A stretch of DNA of 64,000 nt from Chaetorhynchus papuensis (taxonomy: Eukaryota > Chordata > Aves > Passeriformes > Rhipiduridae): assembly GCA_013396525.1 (NCBI GenBank), contig VWYX01000391.1:659345-723344 (forward strand). Reading direction: 5' to 3'. Shown in pieces: positions 1 to 9,891 of the stretch. Position numbers and translations under genes: made by a program. How positions within the stretch are numbered: position 1 is the first letter of the stretch; the number at the start of each line of letters is the position of its first letter. The notes beneath the pieces are model-generated. The model saw only the letters and a program-made list of their open reading frames with translations, searched no databases and had not been told where the DNA came from.

Positions 1-1961
1 CTGCCCACAATTCCATGATCATTATGGTCTGCAGCAGCCCCCCAGCACCTCTTGCCTGCAGCCCTGATTGTTAAGCAAAGGCTCTGAAGCCAATGGTAGC
101 TGTGATTCTTTCCTTTTCCCGTTCCAGGAACACTCAGCTGAAGAATTAAAGAGCCTTAATACCAGCACGAGCCATTTCACCTCAGCATCCCCGGGCTTCT
201 GCAAGGCCTGGTCCTTCTCTCCCTTGCTCCCTCCCCTTATTTGTTTCTAATGCTCCACAACTGCTGCTCCCTCATTCCTGCCAGAAGAGTTCATGGTCCC
301 CTCTCCCCAGCTCAGCCCCACCTTTTGTTTTTTTCCACAAAACCCTGACAAAGACCAGAACCTTCAGGGGCATCTGCCCACCTTTCTGAAAGGACAAGAC
401 AGAAATATGGAAATATATCATGCATAACAAAACATTCAAATTTGCTTTTCATAACTGCCCTTTGTTATACTTGTTTGAACACATTTGCAATTGATATTTG
501 TGAAATATTTAAATCAAGATGTTTAGGGAAACAAATACAAAACCAAAATCCTTCCATAACACAGAAATCAGTGCGAGATGAATCTCTGCAAATAAACTTA
601 GCATGTGGCCTCCTCACATTACAACATCTGGAAAAAAACTCTTTTCTAAGCTCTTCTGAATTTCCTGATCTTTATTAAATATCCCCCTTCCTCCCACCAT
701 GCCCCGCTCCCCAGTCCTTAAAAATTCTATTTGCTAAATTTTCCTTTTCTTTGGTCTGACAAACATTAGTCAAGGTGGATTACAGATTACTTTATTCCCT
801 TCTTTTTTAAGAGACTTTCCTGCTGGCACTTGACTGATGTAATAATGTTGTTGGTCTTAAAGCTTCAAGCCTCTAAAAAATACTGTAAAAAGAAACACTG
901 ACTTTCAAAAAGTTATCTTTACTTAAAAAAAAAAAACCAGAAGCAGGGACTATCTGAAGGGCTAAATGGAATGCTGAGATACAACCCATCCTCTGAGAAG
1001 CTACAAAGCTGGTGTCAATCAAACAAGAGAAGGCAGAATGGGAAAGAATCCATCTAGAATGTTAATGAAAACATATCTACCGCAATGAGAAAATACGGCA
1101 ACCACAATTATTGTCCAGCTCTGGGAGGAACAAGTTCTCTCCTGCTCACGCTCTGCTGAGGATTAAGGGGCTAATGGGCACGTCTGTGAAGTGCAGTCAC
1201 TGCTGTACCCCACCAAAGCGGGCAATGCCTTTCCCTTGGATTTGCAGTTATGAGCACTTAGCAGTAAATGGCCCAGGTGGTTAATCTTTGCCTTTCATTA
1301 GGGCTGGGGGATGTGACAGGAAGGAATGTTATCATAATTTCAAGACAACAAGGATTACGCAAATGACAGTTGTTTGAAGGGCCTTGAGAAACCTCTTTAT
1401 GATGAAAAAACCTCCAAAGGCTCCTAAAATCTCCTACGCCTATAGAGCCATCTCTCAAAATGGTAAGATGTGACATCCTGTAGTTACAAAGAGTTTTAGA
1501 TGAGTTATAAGGAACAGAAAAAATTACACTGATAATCCTTCCGTTTATACGTTATGAAGGATGATTTTCTGTGTCAGTCCAACAACTTTAGCCTGTTGTT
1601 GGACACAGTGAAATCCAAATCTTTAGTTCTCACTCCTTATAGCTTTAAACTCTGTTAAAAATACACACACAGTGATTAGAAATTGATTCAAAATGCTTCA
1701 AACCACTCATTGTCATGTGACAGTCAATTGAATTAGGCTCAGTTTTGAGTTCACTTCTGCTGTTTTACCCTGGAACAATATTATTGCCAATGGTGTTGGC
1801 TCTGGTCTTCAGGCTGGGAAACCAGTCACTTAGAGAACCACACACTGGGATGACTTGCAGAAGTATTCTTGGCTTCTGAATTGGTGATGTCCCTCGTTTT
1901 CACTGAGAGCCCTCAAAAGTACAGGTCCAAATGGGTAAAAAGTAACTCCGTGCTCTTAACT
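1..1961. other. Possible 3' UTR and downstream flank
   Basis: No coding segment is supported here. If the gene model is right, the part from 1961 down to about 770 is its 3' UTR, with minus-strand AATAAA hexamers at 791-796 and 671-676. A hairpin lies at 1569-1608. The rest is AT-rich flank with short A and T runs. Confidence 0.3.
1569..1608. other. Hairpin with 14-bp stem and a 4-nt bulge
   Basis: The left arm CTGTGT(CAGT)CCAACAAC pairs with the right arm GTTGTTGGACACAG around an 8-nt loop (TTTAGCCT). The inner 10 bp, GTCCAACAAC with GTTGTTGGAC, also pair perfectly. It lies in the putative 3' UTR on the minus strand. It is too short to call a microRNA. Confidence 0.5.
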
Positions 1962-2015
1962 CTACAAAATTAGGCAATGTCTCCCCAGAATAACCATTGG
2001 AAGTCTAAAGCATTC
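1962..2015 (-). CDS. Candidate terminal coding exon with stop codon
   Basis: The coding part is 17 codons plus TAG, phase 0, read as ECFRLPMVILGRHCLIL. The acceptor is good (TTCTCATGTTCCAAAAATTGCAG). Its phase joins the exon at 2977-3089. The first AATAAA downstream on the minus strand that I see is at 791-796, which would give a 3' UTR of about 1.2 kb, and another is at 671-676. Confidence 0.38.
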   Translation of the reverse strand, partial: ECFRLPMVILGRHCLIL

Positions 2016-2976
2016 CTGCAATTTTTGGAACATGAGAAATTCCAGAGAACAGGGAAGAAAATGGAAGGCGAAGAAGAAAGCAACCAAAAACATTTTGGAA
2101 GGCAAACAAATGGGGAATGAACAAATAATTTGATGCAGGTTGACGTGATCCCTCAGCAATCCCATCCCATAAGAGCATTTAGTTGGTTAAGTCTGAGCCC
2201 TTCACTAACCCCACTGAGGAACTCTCCCACTCTCATACACTCAGCAGTCTTGACTCAATTCTTTCCCTTCCCAGTCAAAATTTGTCAACTTTGTCTTTTT
2301 ACTGGGAGGTCTTTCAATAATGTCTATGAGTCCATTTTCATTTTTTACTTTAGAAACTTTCTTTTCACTTTTTACCATGCTGAGATTGATCTCTGACTGA
2401 TGAAAAAGATAGTCTTTGAAATTTCAGTGGGTTTTTTTTTTTCAATTCTGTTTAAAAGGCATCACTCCACATCAAATATGTGTGTAACACAGTATTCCAA
2501 TGTCTCCCATATGGTTTCATAATTAGCCTACTCTACCAGAATGAGCAAAATACATTGCAGGTTTTCAGCTGCTTAAGAATCTGCTGTCATCAGAAGTAAG
2601 GCTAACTCTGAATACCTGCTTTCTGCTGGCCAACAGTGCTTATAAATTAAAATTGAAGCTGCATTTAACATCTGATGAGACTTCTGACTATTTGGTTCTT
2701 CCACTGAGGGTTTTATTTTCTAGGTTTCCTTTACCCTTTTCAGCGCATCATTCAGAGATTAACCGAGGAAATTTGGTAAAATGCATCAGCTTTCTCCAGT
2801 GTCCAAATTCTATATGGCTGCTGCTTAGTATGAACCTCCCCTGGACACATTTACAACTTGCAAAGATACAGGTCCAGCAGTCCTGTGAACTCAAGGTGAG
2901 TCCTTTCAAGAAAACGTGATGTCCACTCCTGTATTAATTTAATAAACATGATACTAAAAAAATAAGAAGGCTTTAC

Positions 2977-3089
2977 CTCACAGTGAGAAATTTGACAAAT
3001 TCCATGTATCTCATTAATCAGGAGATAATGAAAAGCATTCGACAACAGGGAAAAAATTCTGATACCAGATGGTTCTTGAAGCACAAAAT
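2977..3089 (-). CDS. Candidate penultimate exon of the unidentified gene
   Basis: The segment is 113 bp, two leading bases and 37 codons, ending in phase 0. The acceptor is good (CTTTCATTTTTCCTAG) and the donor is TGTGAG|GTAAAG. The peptide is FVLQEPSGIRIFSLLSNAFH then YLLINEIHGICQISHCE, a compact mixed segment. Its phase fits both the upstream exon and the terminal exon at 1962-2015. A possible extra exon near 4440-4493 (LTCPGCGG) would also fit in phase but has weak donors. Confidence 0.48.
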
Positions 3090-5252
3090 CTAGGAAAAAT
3101 GAAAGCTGAGAGATGAAGTGAGACAAGTTTCCCCAGAATTAAAACATTTCTTTTCAAATTAGCAGTTGGGAAAACTAAGCATTGGAATCATTTTCCTGGT
3201 GATGAGGGGGAATCTTTACTGTTTCAAGTCTGTACAAAAAGAAAGGAGCAGCCTGGAAGATGCTCACTCTGTTACACCCAGTCACTACAACTCTATCACC
3301 TACTTCTGCTTATCCCTTGAATAAAATGGATGTCCAGTGATGAATTTATACCATGCTATTCTCCATCACCTTTGCGGTGGAACTTTGAGACCCAAGAATT
3401 ACAGATGGCTCTAAAATACTGAGACACAAACAGTCTGACAGCCAGGCTAAGGTTACAGGTAGGTTTTGGTACAAGCTTCTTAACCAAAGTTCTGTCTTTA
3501 TGGAGGAGAAAAAGAAAAAAAACCAGCAAATAAACCTTTCTTTTTCTTTTCTTTTCCTCTTCTGAATTACAAACTGATTCGGAGCCCAGATCAGAATTAC
3601 TACTGCTCTAATGCCTTTGAATTTGTGCAGAATTCATTTAAAATATTACAAATGAACACTGGGATAGCAAAGTTAACCAGGGCAGAAAAAAGAAACTGAT
3701 TTTGGCAAGTTCCCCTTGGCTTTCAGGATCATGAAACAATCCTCTGAATGACAGATATGTGCATATGTATCAATAGACTCCTACAATAGGTCAGGTTCTT
3801 CAGTTGCTGCTGTTATCTTCACCTCTGTTCCTGATCCACATAAAATTACTCTGGAATACACAAAAATACAGATGAAAATGATGCTCCTGATTTTTCACAT
3901 CAGGGGTAGAACTGATCCTGTTGTAAAACCTTTTCTTGTAATCAGAATTTGACTATTCTTTATCATATGTTAATATCAGCCAGAATAGCATTGCTCTAGT
4001 GCCACTATAACAGACTTACACTTCTGTCAAGATTTCCACTCTAGAAGCAGTCACTGGAGTTTATATCTCAGCTCTTTTCCAGTCACACAGGGTTACAGTT
4101 GAAATAAAACTTGTCAGCCCACATGCATGTTCTGGGTGTAAAAAGGGAGGAAAAAAAATAAAAAAGAGGGGTGGGGAAAAGAAATCTGGTGGGTTGAATT
4201 AACTTATAAAACTATTTTCTTGCTGTAGAACTCTGAAAAGCATTTTCAGGTAGTTGCAGTTATGTGAGTCATGACAAAACTCCAGTGTTTAGCAGTTCTC
4301 AAAGTTCAACACAGATGTGCCTCCTGCAGTTAAAAACTAACAAACATTAAACTGCAACAGGTCCAAAAGCAGCCTCTGGGTTCTGACGTTCCTGACAGGC
4401 TCAGTGTGTGGCTGTGGCTCAGATCCCGCAGCCAGAACCTGCCAGACCACCACAACCTGGACAGGTCAAATCTGCAAGTAAGAACCCAAATATTTGACGA
4501 TGTGGGAAAAACAAATCTAAGCTCATTGCTAGAATAAATGTTTGTCCTTCTAGAGATATGCAGCAGAACACCCTTATCATTAAATCTGTTATTCTATCAC
4601 ACAACAAATTCACCCTAATTGAGAATTCCTTTGATACAAGGAATTGTTCTATATGGAAACAATTAAGCTACTAGCTGGAGTAATTTAAGGCAGTCCTGAG
4701 ACTAATCTCAGCAGCATCAAGGGCTACAAGACTGTTCTTGCTCAAAAGTACATTAAGTCTATTTGACATACTTGAAAGATCAGCCTACAAATTACTTTTA
4801 TATGCACCAAGAATCTCCAAGAAGAAAAGAGTTAATTACTTGTGCCTGAGTCACTGTACTGATAACTATGTTTTATTAGTAGTAATAGACCACGATCATT
4901 TGTGACCTGTCCAAACAGCTTTTTAACTGAAAGGAGGAATGTTAGATGGGACACAAAGCTGCTCTATTGACTTCTGAATCTTTCCCTTCCTCTTACAGCT
5001 TCCAGAAATCTACAGAAACAGCATGGAGCGAAACAGGGAAAAGACCACTGTAATGAGTACCATATTCAATTTATTTTTTCCTCCACTATTTAAGCAGATA
5101 AATTATGAGAGTTCTCACAGACAAGAAGGTATTTCACCCATTAAGGCATCAAAATTGCTCATATTTTACTAACAGAGTTCAGCATGAGTTAAAATGTAAT
5201 TCGGAATTAGTTGAGCCTGTTACTGACTTTAAAGACTGCCTAAGTAATTAGA

Positions 5253-5266
5253 TGCCATCTAGTGAG
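5253..5266 (-). promoter_or_regulatory. CTCF-like site
   Basis: Read on the minus strand this is CTCACTAGATGGCA. It matches the known CTCF core CCASYAGRKGGCR at all but one of the aligned positions. It lies in the intron just after the exon at 5357-5520. Occupancy cannot be judged from sequence. Confidence 0.4.
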
Positions 5267-5356
5267 TAAATAATGGATTAAAAGTACTGCTTTTTTCTAT
5301 CTTTTGTGAAAGCACAATTACGATGGATCCACTTCTGTCAGTTTCCTCACTCTCAC

Positions 5357-5520
5357 CTTTAACACTCAAATACTGATTATGCCAGCTCACATTTTCAGCA
5401 GCACAGCTCTCTTCAGCCTGTCTCTGATGCTCAGAATCAAGCTCACTCTCAGAGAAGGCATCAATGAGCAGCTCAAACCGAGCCGTGCTTGTGCTTAAAG
5501 GGTCGGATGAACTCCTGGGC
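5357..5520 (-). CDS. Candidate exon of the unidentified gene
   Basis: The segment is 164 bp, one leading base, 54 codons and one trailing base. The acceptor is GACATTTACAG and the donor is TTAAAG|GTGAGAGT, close to consensus. It has raised GC content and several CpGs (CCGACC, GCACGG, CTCGGT) in an AT-rich setting, as coding exons often do. The peptide is SSSDPLSTSTARFELLIDAF then SESELDSEHQRQAEESC, a Ser-rich lead into an acidic helical stretch. It joins 2977-3089 in phase, giving Asp at the junction. Confidence 0.52.
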
Positions 5521-6672
5521 CTGTAAATGTCTTGGCATCTCCAGATACAAGTGAACTTTAGTCCAAAAATAACATCCTTCCCTGAGCATTTGGACACTAA
5601 TCTGTGAAGTCAAGTGAATCTCCTAAATAAATACATTGGCAATCTAAAGCTACCAAGAGAAAGAAGAGAAGAAAAAACATTTCAGTCTTGAAGAGGGAGT
5701 TGGGCTCTAATTGCCACCCAGCTATTAAGTGATCTTGGTGCCAGATCTTATGGTATCCATATGTTTTCCCCCTGTCAAGACACTACAGTAATGCCAAACT
5801 TCTTTTCAAAAAGTACTTTGAGAACTACTGATGAAAAAGGCAACATAAAAGCAAAATGTTTATTATTATTACAATTATTTAAAAGTAAATATCGTCCCTT
5901 AAGATATATTTATCTCTGTTCAGGAATTTTAAATTCTTGCTGTCTACTGCCAAATCTATGCCACCTGGGTTTTGTTTATTAAGAAAGAGTAGGTATAAGA
6001 GGATTTAAAATAAGCCATTTTCCACAATAAACGACAGGCACAGTATAGTGCCTGATTTATAGAAACCCAAATTTCTGACACTTCTAGGAAACATTAGGGA
6101 GGCTTGGCACAAGAAGGAACTACTTTTAAAAAAGAGAAGCTGTTGCTCAGAAAACAGAGTGCTTTTTTTGGTTGCTGGAAGTCATGCTCACAGCTCTCTT
6201 TCTACTGAAGTTCTGCTGCAGCAGAACACGCTCCCCCAAAACACCAACATCCCACTGGAGTGCTGGGAACTCTTCCCAACGGCCCCAAAGAGGCAGCCAG
6301 CAATGCACTTGTGTGAGTTAAGCAGTGAGTGCTTTCTAATGGGAAGATTAACCCTCTTGGAGCAATTATTAGCACCATCTCACACAAGAACCCCTTTACA
6401 AAACCTTCTGCCTCTCCTGGAGAGCTGCCAAAATCAGCCACTGAATCTGGGGGCCTAAACCGAGGTGGGGGCCTGGGTTTACAAATGCTCTCAAAATGTC
6501 CAAAATAAAGATTATTTGGCAGTATTTTTATACAGATTTTGATCGTGTGTGAACATTTCTGCAAGAAAAAGATCTGTTTTAAATGTATGCCACTGGTCAG
6601 GTTCTTTGCCTTAACAGGTCTCCTGTGGCTGTGGTTTAACACAGGTTGGTTTGTGAGCCTAGTTCCAATCAC

Positions 6673-6689
6673 CTTTGCTTTAGAGAAAA
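6673..6689 (-). CDS. Possible 17-bp microexon
   Basis: The segment reads FSLKQ plus two trailing bases. The acceptor is T-rich (CATTGTATTTTTTCCTAG) and the donor is CAAAG|GTGATT. Phase 0 in and phase 2 out are exactly what is needed between the exons at 7789-7882 and 5357-5520. Because it is so short this may be chance. A nearby AAACAGATCTTTTTCTTGCAG acceptor at about 6553 opens another frame that does not fit. Confidence 0.2.
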
Positions 6690-7788
6690 CTAGGAAAAAA
6701 TACAATGAAGTAAAAAGAGCTATAACAGATTTAAGATTACTAGGATGAGAATCCAGAGAGTTTGTTTATTTCTATAAGATCAAAGAAGATGAGATGAACA
6801 CAATTCCAGCATGGAAATACAGAGAAAGTCTGAAAGGAAATAAAGAAGCAGGAAAGAAACCGATGATTCTCAACTTCGGGAAAAATAAGATGTAAGGAAA
6901 GACAGAAAAAAATCTAAAAGTTGAAGTGAAGAAAACCAACAGCTCTGTTCAACAATACTCAGAGAAATAACCAGAGAATGTAGCATAGCTGGCTTGTTTA
7001 GACAGCAAATCTATTGTTCAGTGCTAAATTCAAGGTCATTAAATCCCCAAACCATACGTGACTTTTATAGCAGCAGATGCAATTCAATTAACTCATTCAT
7101 TTCTCTTCCTGAACTATTGTTCAGGGGAAAGTGAAGATGTTGGTATCCTCCCAGTACAACTCTGTTTCATACAGTTAAAAAATGGCTGAATTATTCATAG
7201 ATGATCCTCAGAATTCTCATGGCTACAAAACCTCCTTACTCTCTAAGTTATGATTCCTTAGAATATATCAAAAAAGCATAGCCACTAATTCTACATCTTC
7301 TTAAACCACATAAGCATATCGAGTGATGAACCTGAAAATTTTAATTTAATCATCTCAGCAGGAAAAAAAAAAAATCTTAATTCCAAATGAGATTCCAAAA
7401 GGCATTTCATTCATTTTCACAAGTATTTTCCTGCTAAGGGAAGAGACTGTGCTCCTGGAGAATTTTCATCTAAATGCCCCCCCTCCTACCTTCTCCTCAC
7501 AGATTAACAGTCATTGCAAGGAACAAAAAACTGGGGCATTCAGCAGAACAGCAGCTGATGCTGCCCAGACAAAGCAAGGCCACGTATAATTTAACAGAAT
7601 GGGAATGGAGATGACGCCCAGAGACAATAAAGTTACTATTCCACTCCAAGTCAAATCTTAAGGTTTGCATTATGCAAAGAAACTTGGTCAAAACAAGAAC
7701 GTGTGTGGCCCCATGAGCACAGAAGGCTGAGAGCCAGCTCTGCCCAGCTCTTGGCTGGGTCTCTGTGCTCAGGACTGAGTGACGTTAC

Positions 7789-7882
7789 CCGGCTGTCCCA
7801 CACCCAAGGACAGTCCCCGACCAACGAGTTGTAAAGCATGAGCCAGCCTCTCCTTACAAAACACACGTCAAAGGCATCTAAG
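7789..7882 (-). CDS. Candidate exon of the unidentified gene
   Basis: The segment is 94 bp, one leading base and 31 codons, ending in phase 0. The acceptor is TTTCCATTTCAG and the donor is AGCCGG|GTAACG. The peptide is hydrophobic and aromatic (LDAFDVCFVRRGWLMLYNSL, then VGDCPWVWDSR) and continues the beta-type sequence of the previous exon. The phase joins the exon at 8707-8840 without a break. Confidence 0.42.
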
Positions 7883-8706
7883 CTGAAATGGAAACATCTC
7901 CACAAGATTTCTCCTGCTGTAAGTACCTAGATTGGGGCTTTACACAGAACACAAAGAAACTTCTGTAGGTTTCACATCCAGGAAAAAAAAAAAAAAAGTC
8001 ATGATAAAATGGCACCACACTCAAAATGTTCCAGAGGGTTTATGTATTCCTTTGGGATTGGCAAAACGTTAGCAGTTTGAAAGGGAAGAACACACAGGGT
8101 GTGATGTCCTCAGGGATCAGTGCTTATACCAAGTAACAGGAAACATCTTGCTTGTGCACAAAGACTGCAGTGGTGAATTAAGTTTATTTTTTACTTATTT
8201 TAAAGTGAGGTCTTCAGCTGGGCCCCAGCCAAGTCTTGCGTGTATGTCTCTGTCTTGGAAGGAGGAGGGAGAACAAGAAAAGGAGCAAGCAAGCACTGAG
8301 ATGCGAGTCAGGCAACAAAATATGTCTACCTGCATTTTTGTACCAATGCCATTTTTTCAAGGGTTAATCTTAGCAGCTCACAGGATAACTGCCTCATTTG
8401 TGTGGTCTGAATAACTCTCTAGCTACCTCATTAACTGCAGTCAATCCATGGTGACAGCAAAAAACATTGGATTAGAATCTGTATTTGTAAAATGGATTAT
8501 CACATAGAAAATTTTAGGGGAAAATGCCAAATAAATGCCCTTATAATTGTTGCAAACAACTACTTTTAATTCTTTGTACCACTCTGTGAATCCCTTATCT
8601 CTCTAAAGACAGTGACTACCCACAGCTCTTGCATCTCCAGCTTCCTCAAAAAGACACCCCAAACCTTCCAAAATCAGTTCAAAATTAAATGTGATTGTGG
8701 ACACAC

Positions 8707-8840
8707 CTGGTGATCCATGTCAGGATGATATAAAAGCGAGGAGTCTCCGCATCAACTTCCACATTCTGTACAACAGGCTTTCTTAGTGGATGATTCTTTG
8801 ATGTCCTGCTAAGACTGCACCGTCCACAGAAGAACTTGGG
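8707..8840 (-). CDS. Candidate Cys-rich exon of the unidentified gene
   Basis: The donor is CACCAG|GTGTGT at the low end. The high end is uncertain. CATCTTTGCAG|CCC at 8840 is the best acceptor, but the frame stays open to about 8939 and the extra part adds FSQCAGQCGRK. With it the segment has two cysteine clusters (CAGQC and FFCGRC) some 20 residues apart, as in a zinc ribbon, followed by NVEVDAETPRFYIILTW, a beta-type stretch. The phase-2 end joins the exon at 7789-7882. Joining the exon at 9261-9455 needs a start inside 8841-8939, so the boundary is unresolved. Confidence 0.42.
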
Positions 8841-9260
8841 CTGCAAAGATGGCTGCGGGCTCACCTTCCTGCCACACTGCCCAGCACACTGAGAGAACTT
8901 TCCTCTATGATTCTCCCACACAGAATGCTTAAAAGACATCTCACGCCCTTAACAGGAAGGCCTTCCATAAGAGCGTACAGGGACATGCAAAACTGTGCCT
9001 GAAGGAGCAATACCTAAGCTCCTACAGCTTCTCACCTTCTCTGACAAAAGTCCTAAGCTGATATTTTCTAGGCTAAGCTATAGATAGCCCACATGGTGTT
9101 TGGCCCTTGGCACAACACCTTCCAACAGTGAAACTGGCCGTTTCACAGTCCCCCTTGCAGTGCAAAGCTAGGTGACGCGTTTCACAGGTGGTGCTTTGTC
9201 CCTCACACTCATCCTCCATCGTTCCTCTCATGCCTGAGGGCAGAACTACGGCTCTCCTAC

Positions 9261-9455
9261 CCATTGCTCGTGTGTGTGTCCCATCTCCTCAGAACGCTTG
9301 TGTTTCCATTAAACTTCAAGCAACTTAGCAAGTCTTTGAACTCTTCCCACTGCTTTTCCACCCCTTCAGCAGAGCAGAAAAAACATATTGTGTTCCACAA
9401 GTTATAAACGGATTCATAAGAGAAGTCTTGACTTGATGTGGTAGAAGTGCTCAGA
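9261..9455 (-). CDS. Candidate exon of the unidentified gene
   Basis: The segment is 195 bp if the acceptor is TGCTACTAAG|T, which keeps phase with the exon at 9579-9732. An alternative acceptor 21 bp upstream (TTCTTCTGCAAG) has a better tract but breaks phase. The donor is AATGG|GTAGGA. The peptide is convincing: SSQDFSYESVYNLWNTICFF, then GVEKQWEEFKDLLSCLKFNG, aromatic and helical. It ends in phase 2. Confidence 0.48.
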
Positions 9456-9578
9456 CTTAGTAGCATTTTTTTCTTGCAGAAGAAACACACCCTTTCCTAA
9501 GCTCCCTCAGTGAGACTCTGCCTAATGTACAATCATTTTCCAGAAAAAAAATTTGGGTGTTTTCATTTAAAATGTTAC

Positions 9579-9732
9579 CTTATGGTTCTTAGCAGCTCGC
9601 TTAACTTCCAAATTGCAAACACATCACTTCTTTCACAGGAGAAGCTTCTCAGGGTTGTTGTGTGGTGACTTTTGTGGGCAATCAGCAGCACAACATGCCA
9701 CTGTAAATCCAGGGCTAGAGCTTTGAGTCCAT
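9579..9732 (-). CDS. Candidate exon of the unidentified gene
   Basis: The segment is 154 bp, two leading bases, 50 codons and two trailing bases. The acceptor is TTATTTGTAATTTTAG and the donor is CATAAG|GTAACA. The peptide is clearly protein-like: GLKALALDLQWHVVLLIAHK, then a helical stretch CERSDVFAIWKLSELLRTI. A buried beta strand (WHVVLLIA) after an amphipathic helix suggests a folded domain. It joins the exon at 9261-9455 in phase. Confidence 0.5.
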
Positions 9733-9850
9733 CTAAAATTACAAATAAAACAGAACTAGAGGATACGGCAATAACAAAATCTACAGACGTGATTACCACA
9801 TGTTTCCAGTTTGTAGGACAGACAGAGGATACAGAACCCAGCATGAACAC

Positions 9851-9891
9851 AGAGCACAGCTATGGCTGTCTCTATCCCATAGCTGTGCTCT
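9851..9891. other. Perfect 15-bp hairpin
   Basis: The arm AGAGCACAGCTATGG at 9851-9865 is repeated in perfect reverse complement at 9877-9891, with an 11-nt loop. It lies just upstream (minus-strand sense) of the exon at 9579-9732. It could be a structured RNA element or a cruciform. I see no flanking stem that would make it a microRNA precursor. Confidence 0.6.

Noticed and set aside
3809..3860. Minus-strand 28-bp segment with acceptor GTGTATTCCAG and donor GAG|GTGAAG
   Set aside because: Splice sites are good, but it needs a phase-0 predecessor that was not found and the flanking exons join without it.
4440..4493. Minus-strand segment DLTCPGCGG after a good acceptor (TTCTTACTTGCAG)
   Set aside because: Phase would fit between 5357-5520 and 2977-3089, but both possible donors (GTTCTG, GTTGTG) are poor and the flanking exons join without it.
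6202..6705. Minus-strand 167-codon open frame, including a PPDSVADFGSSPGEAEG segment
   Set aside because: Donor choices give phases that do not join the exons at 7789-7882 or 5357-5520. Kept only as a chance frame.
7478..7545. Minus-strand segment with good acceptor (GAATGCCCCAG) and donor (GAAG|GTAGGA)
   Set aside because: All three frames contain stops between the two sites.
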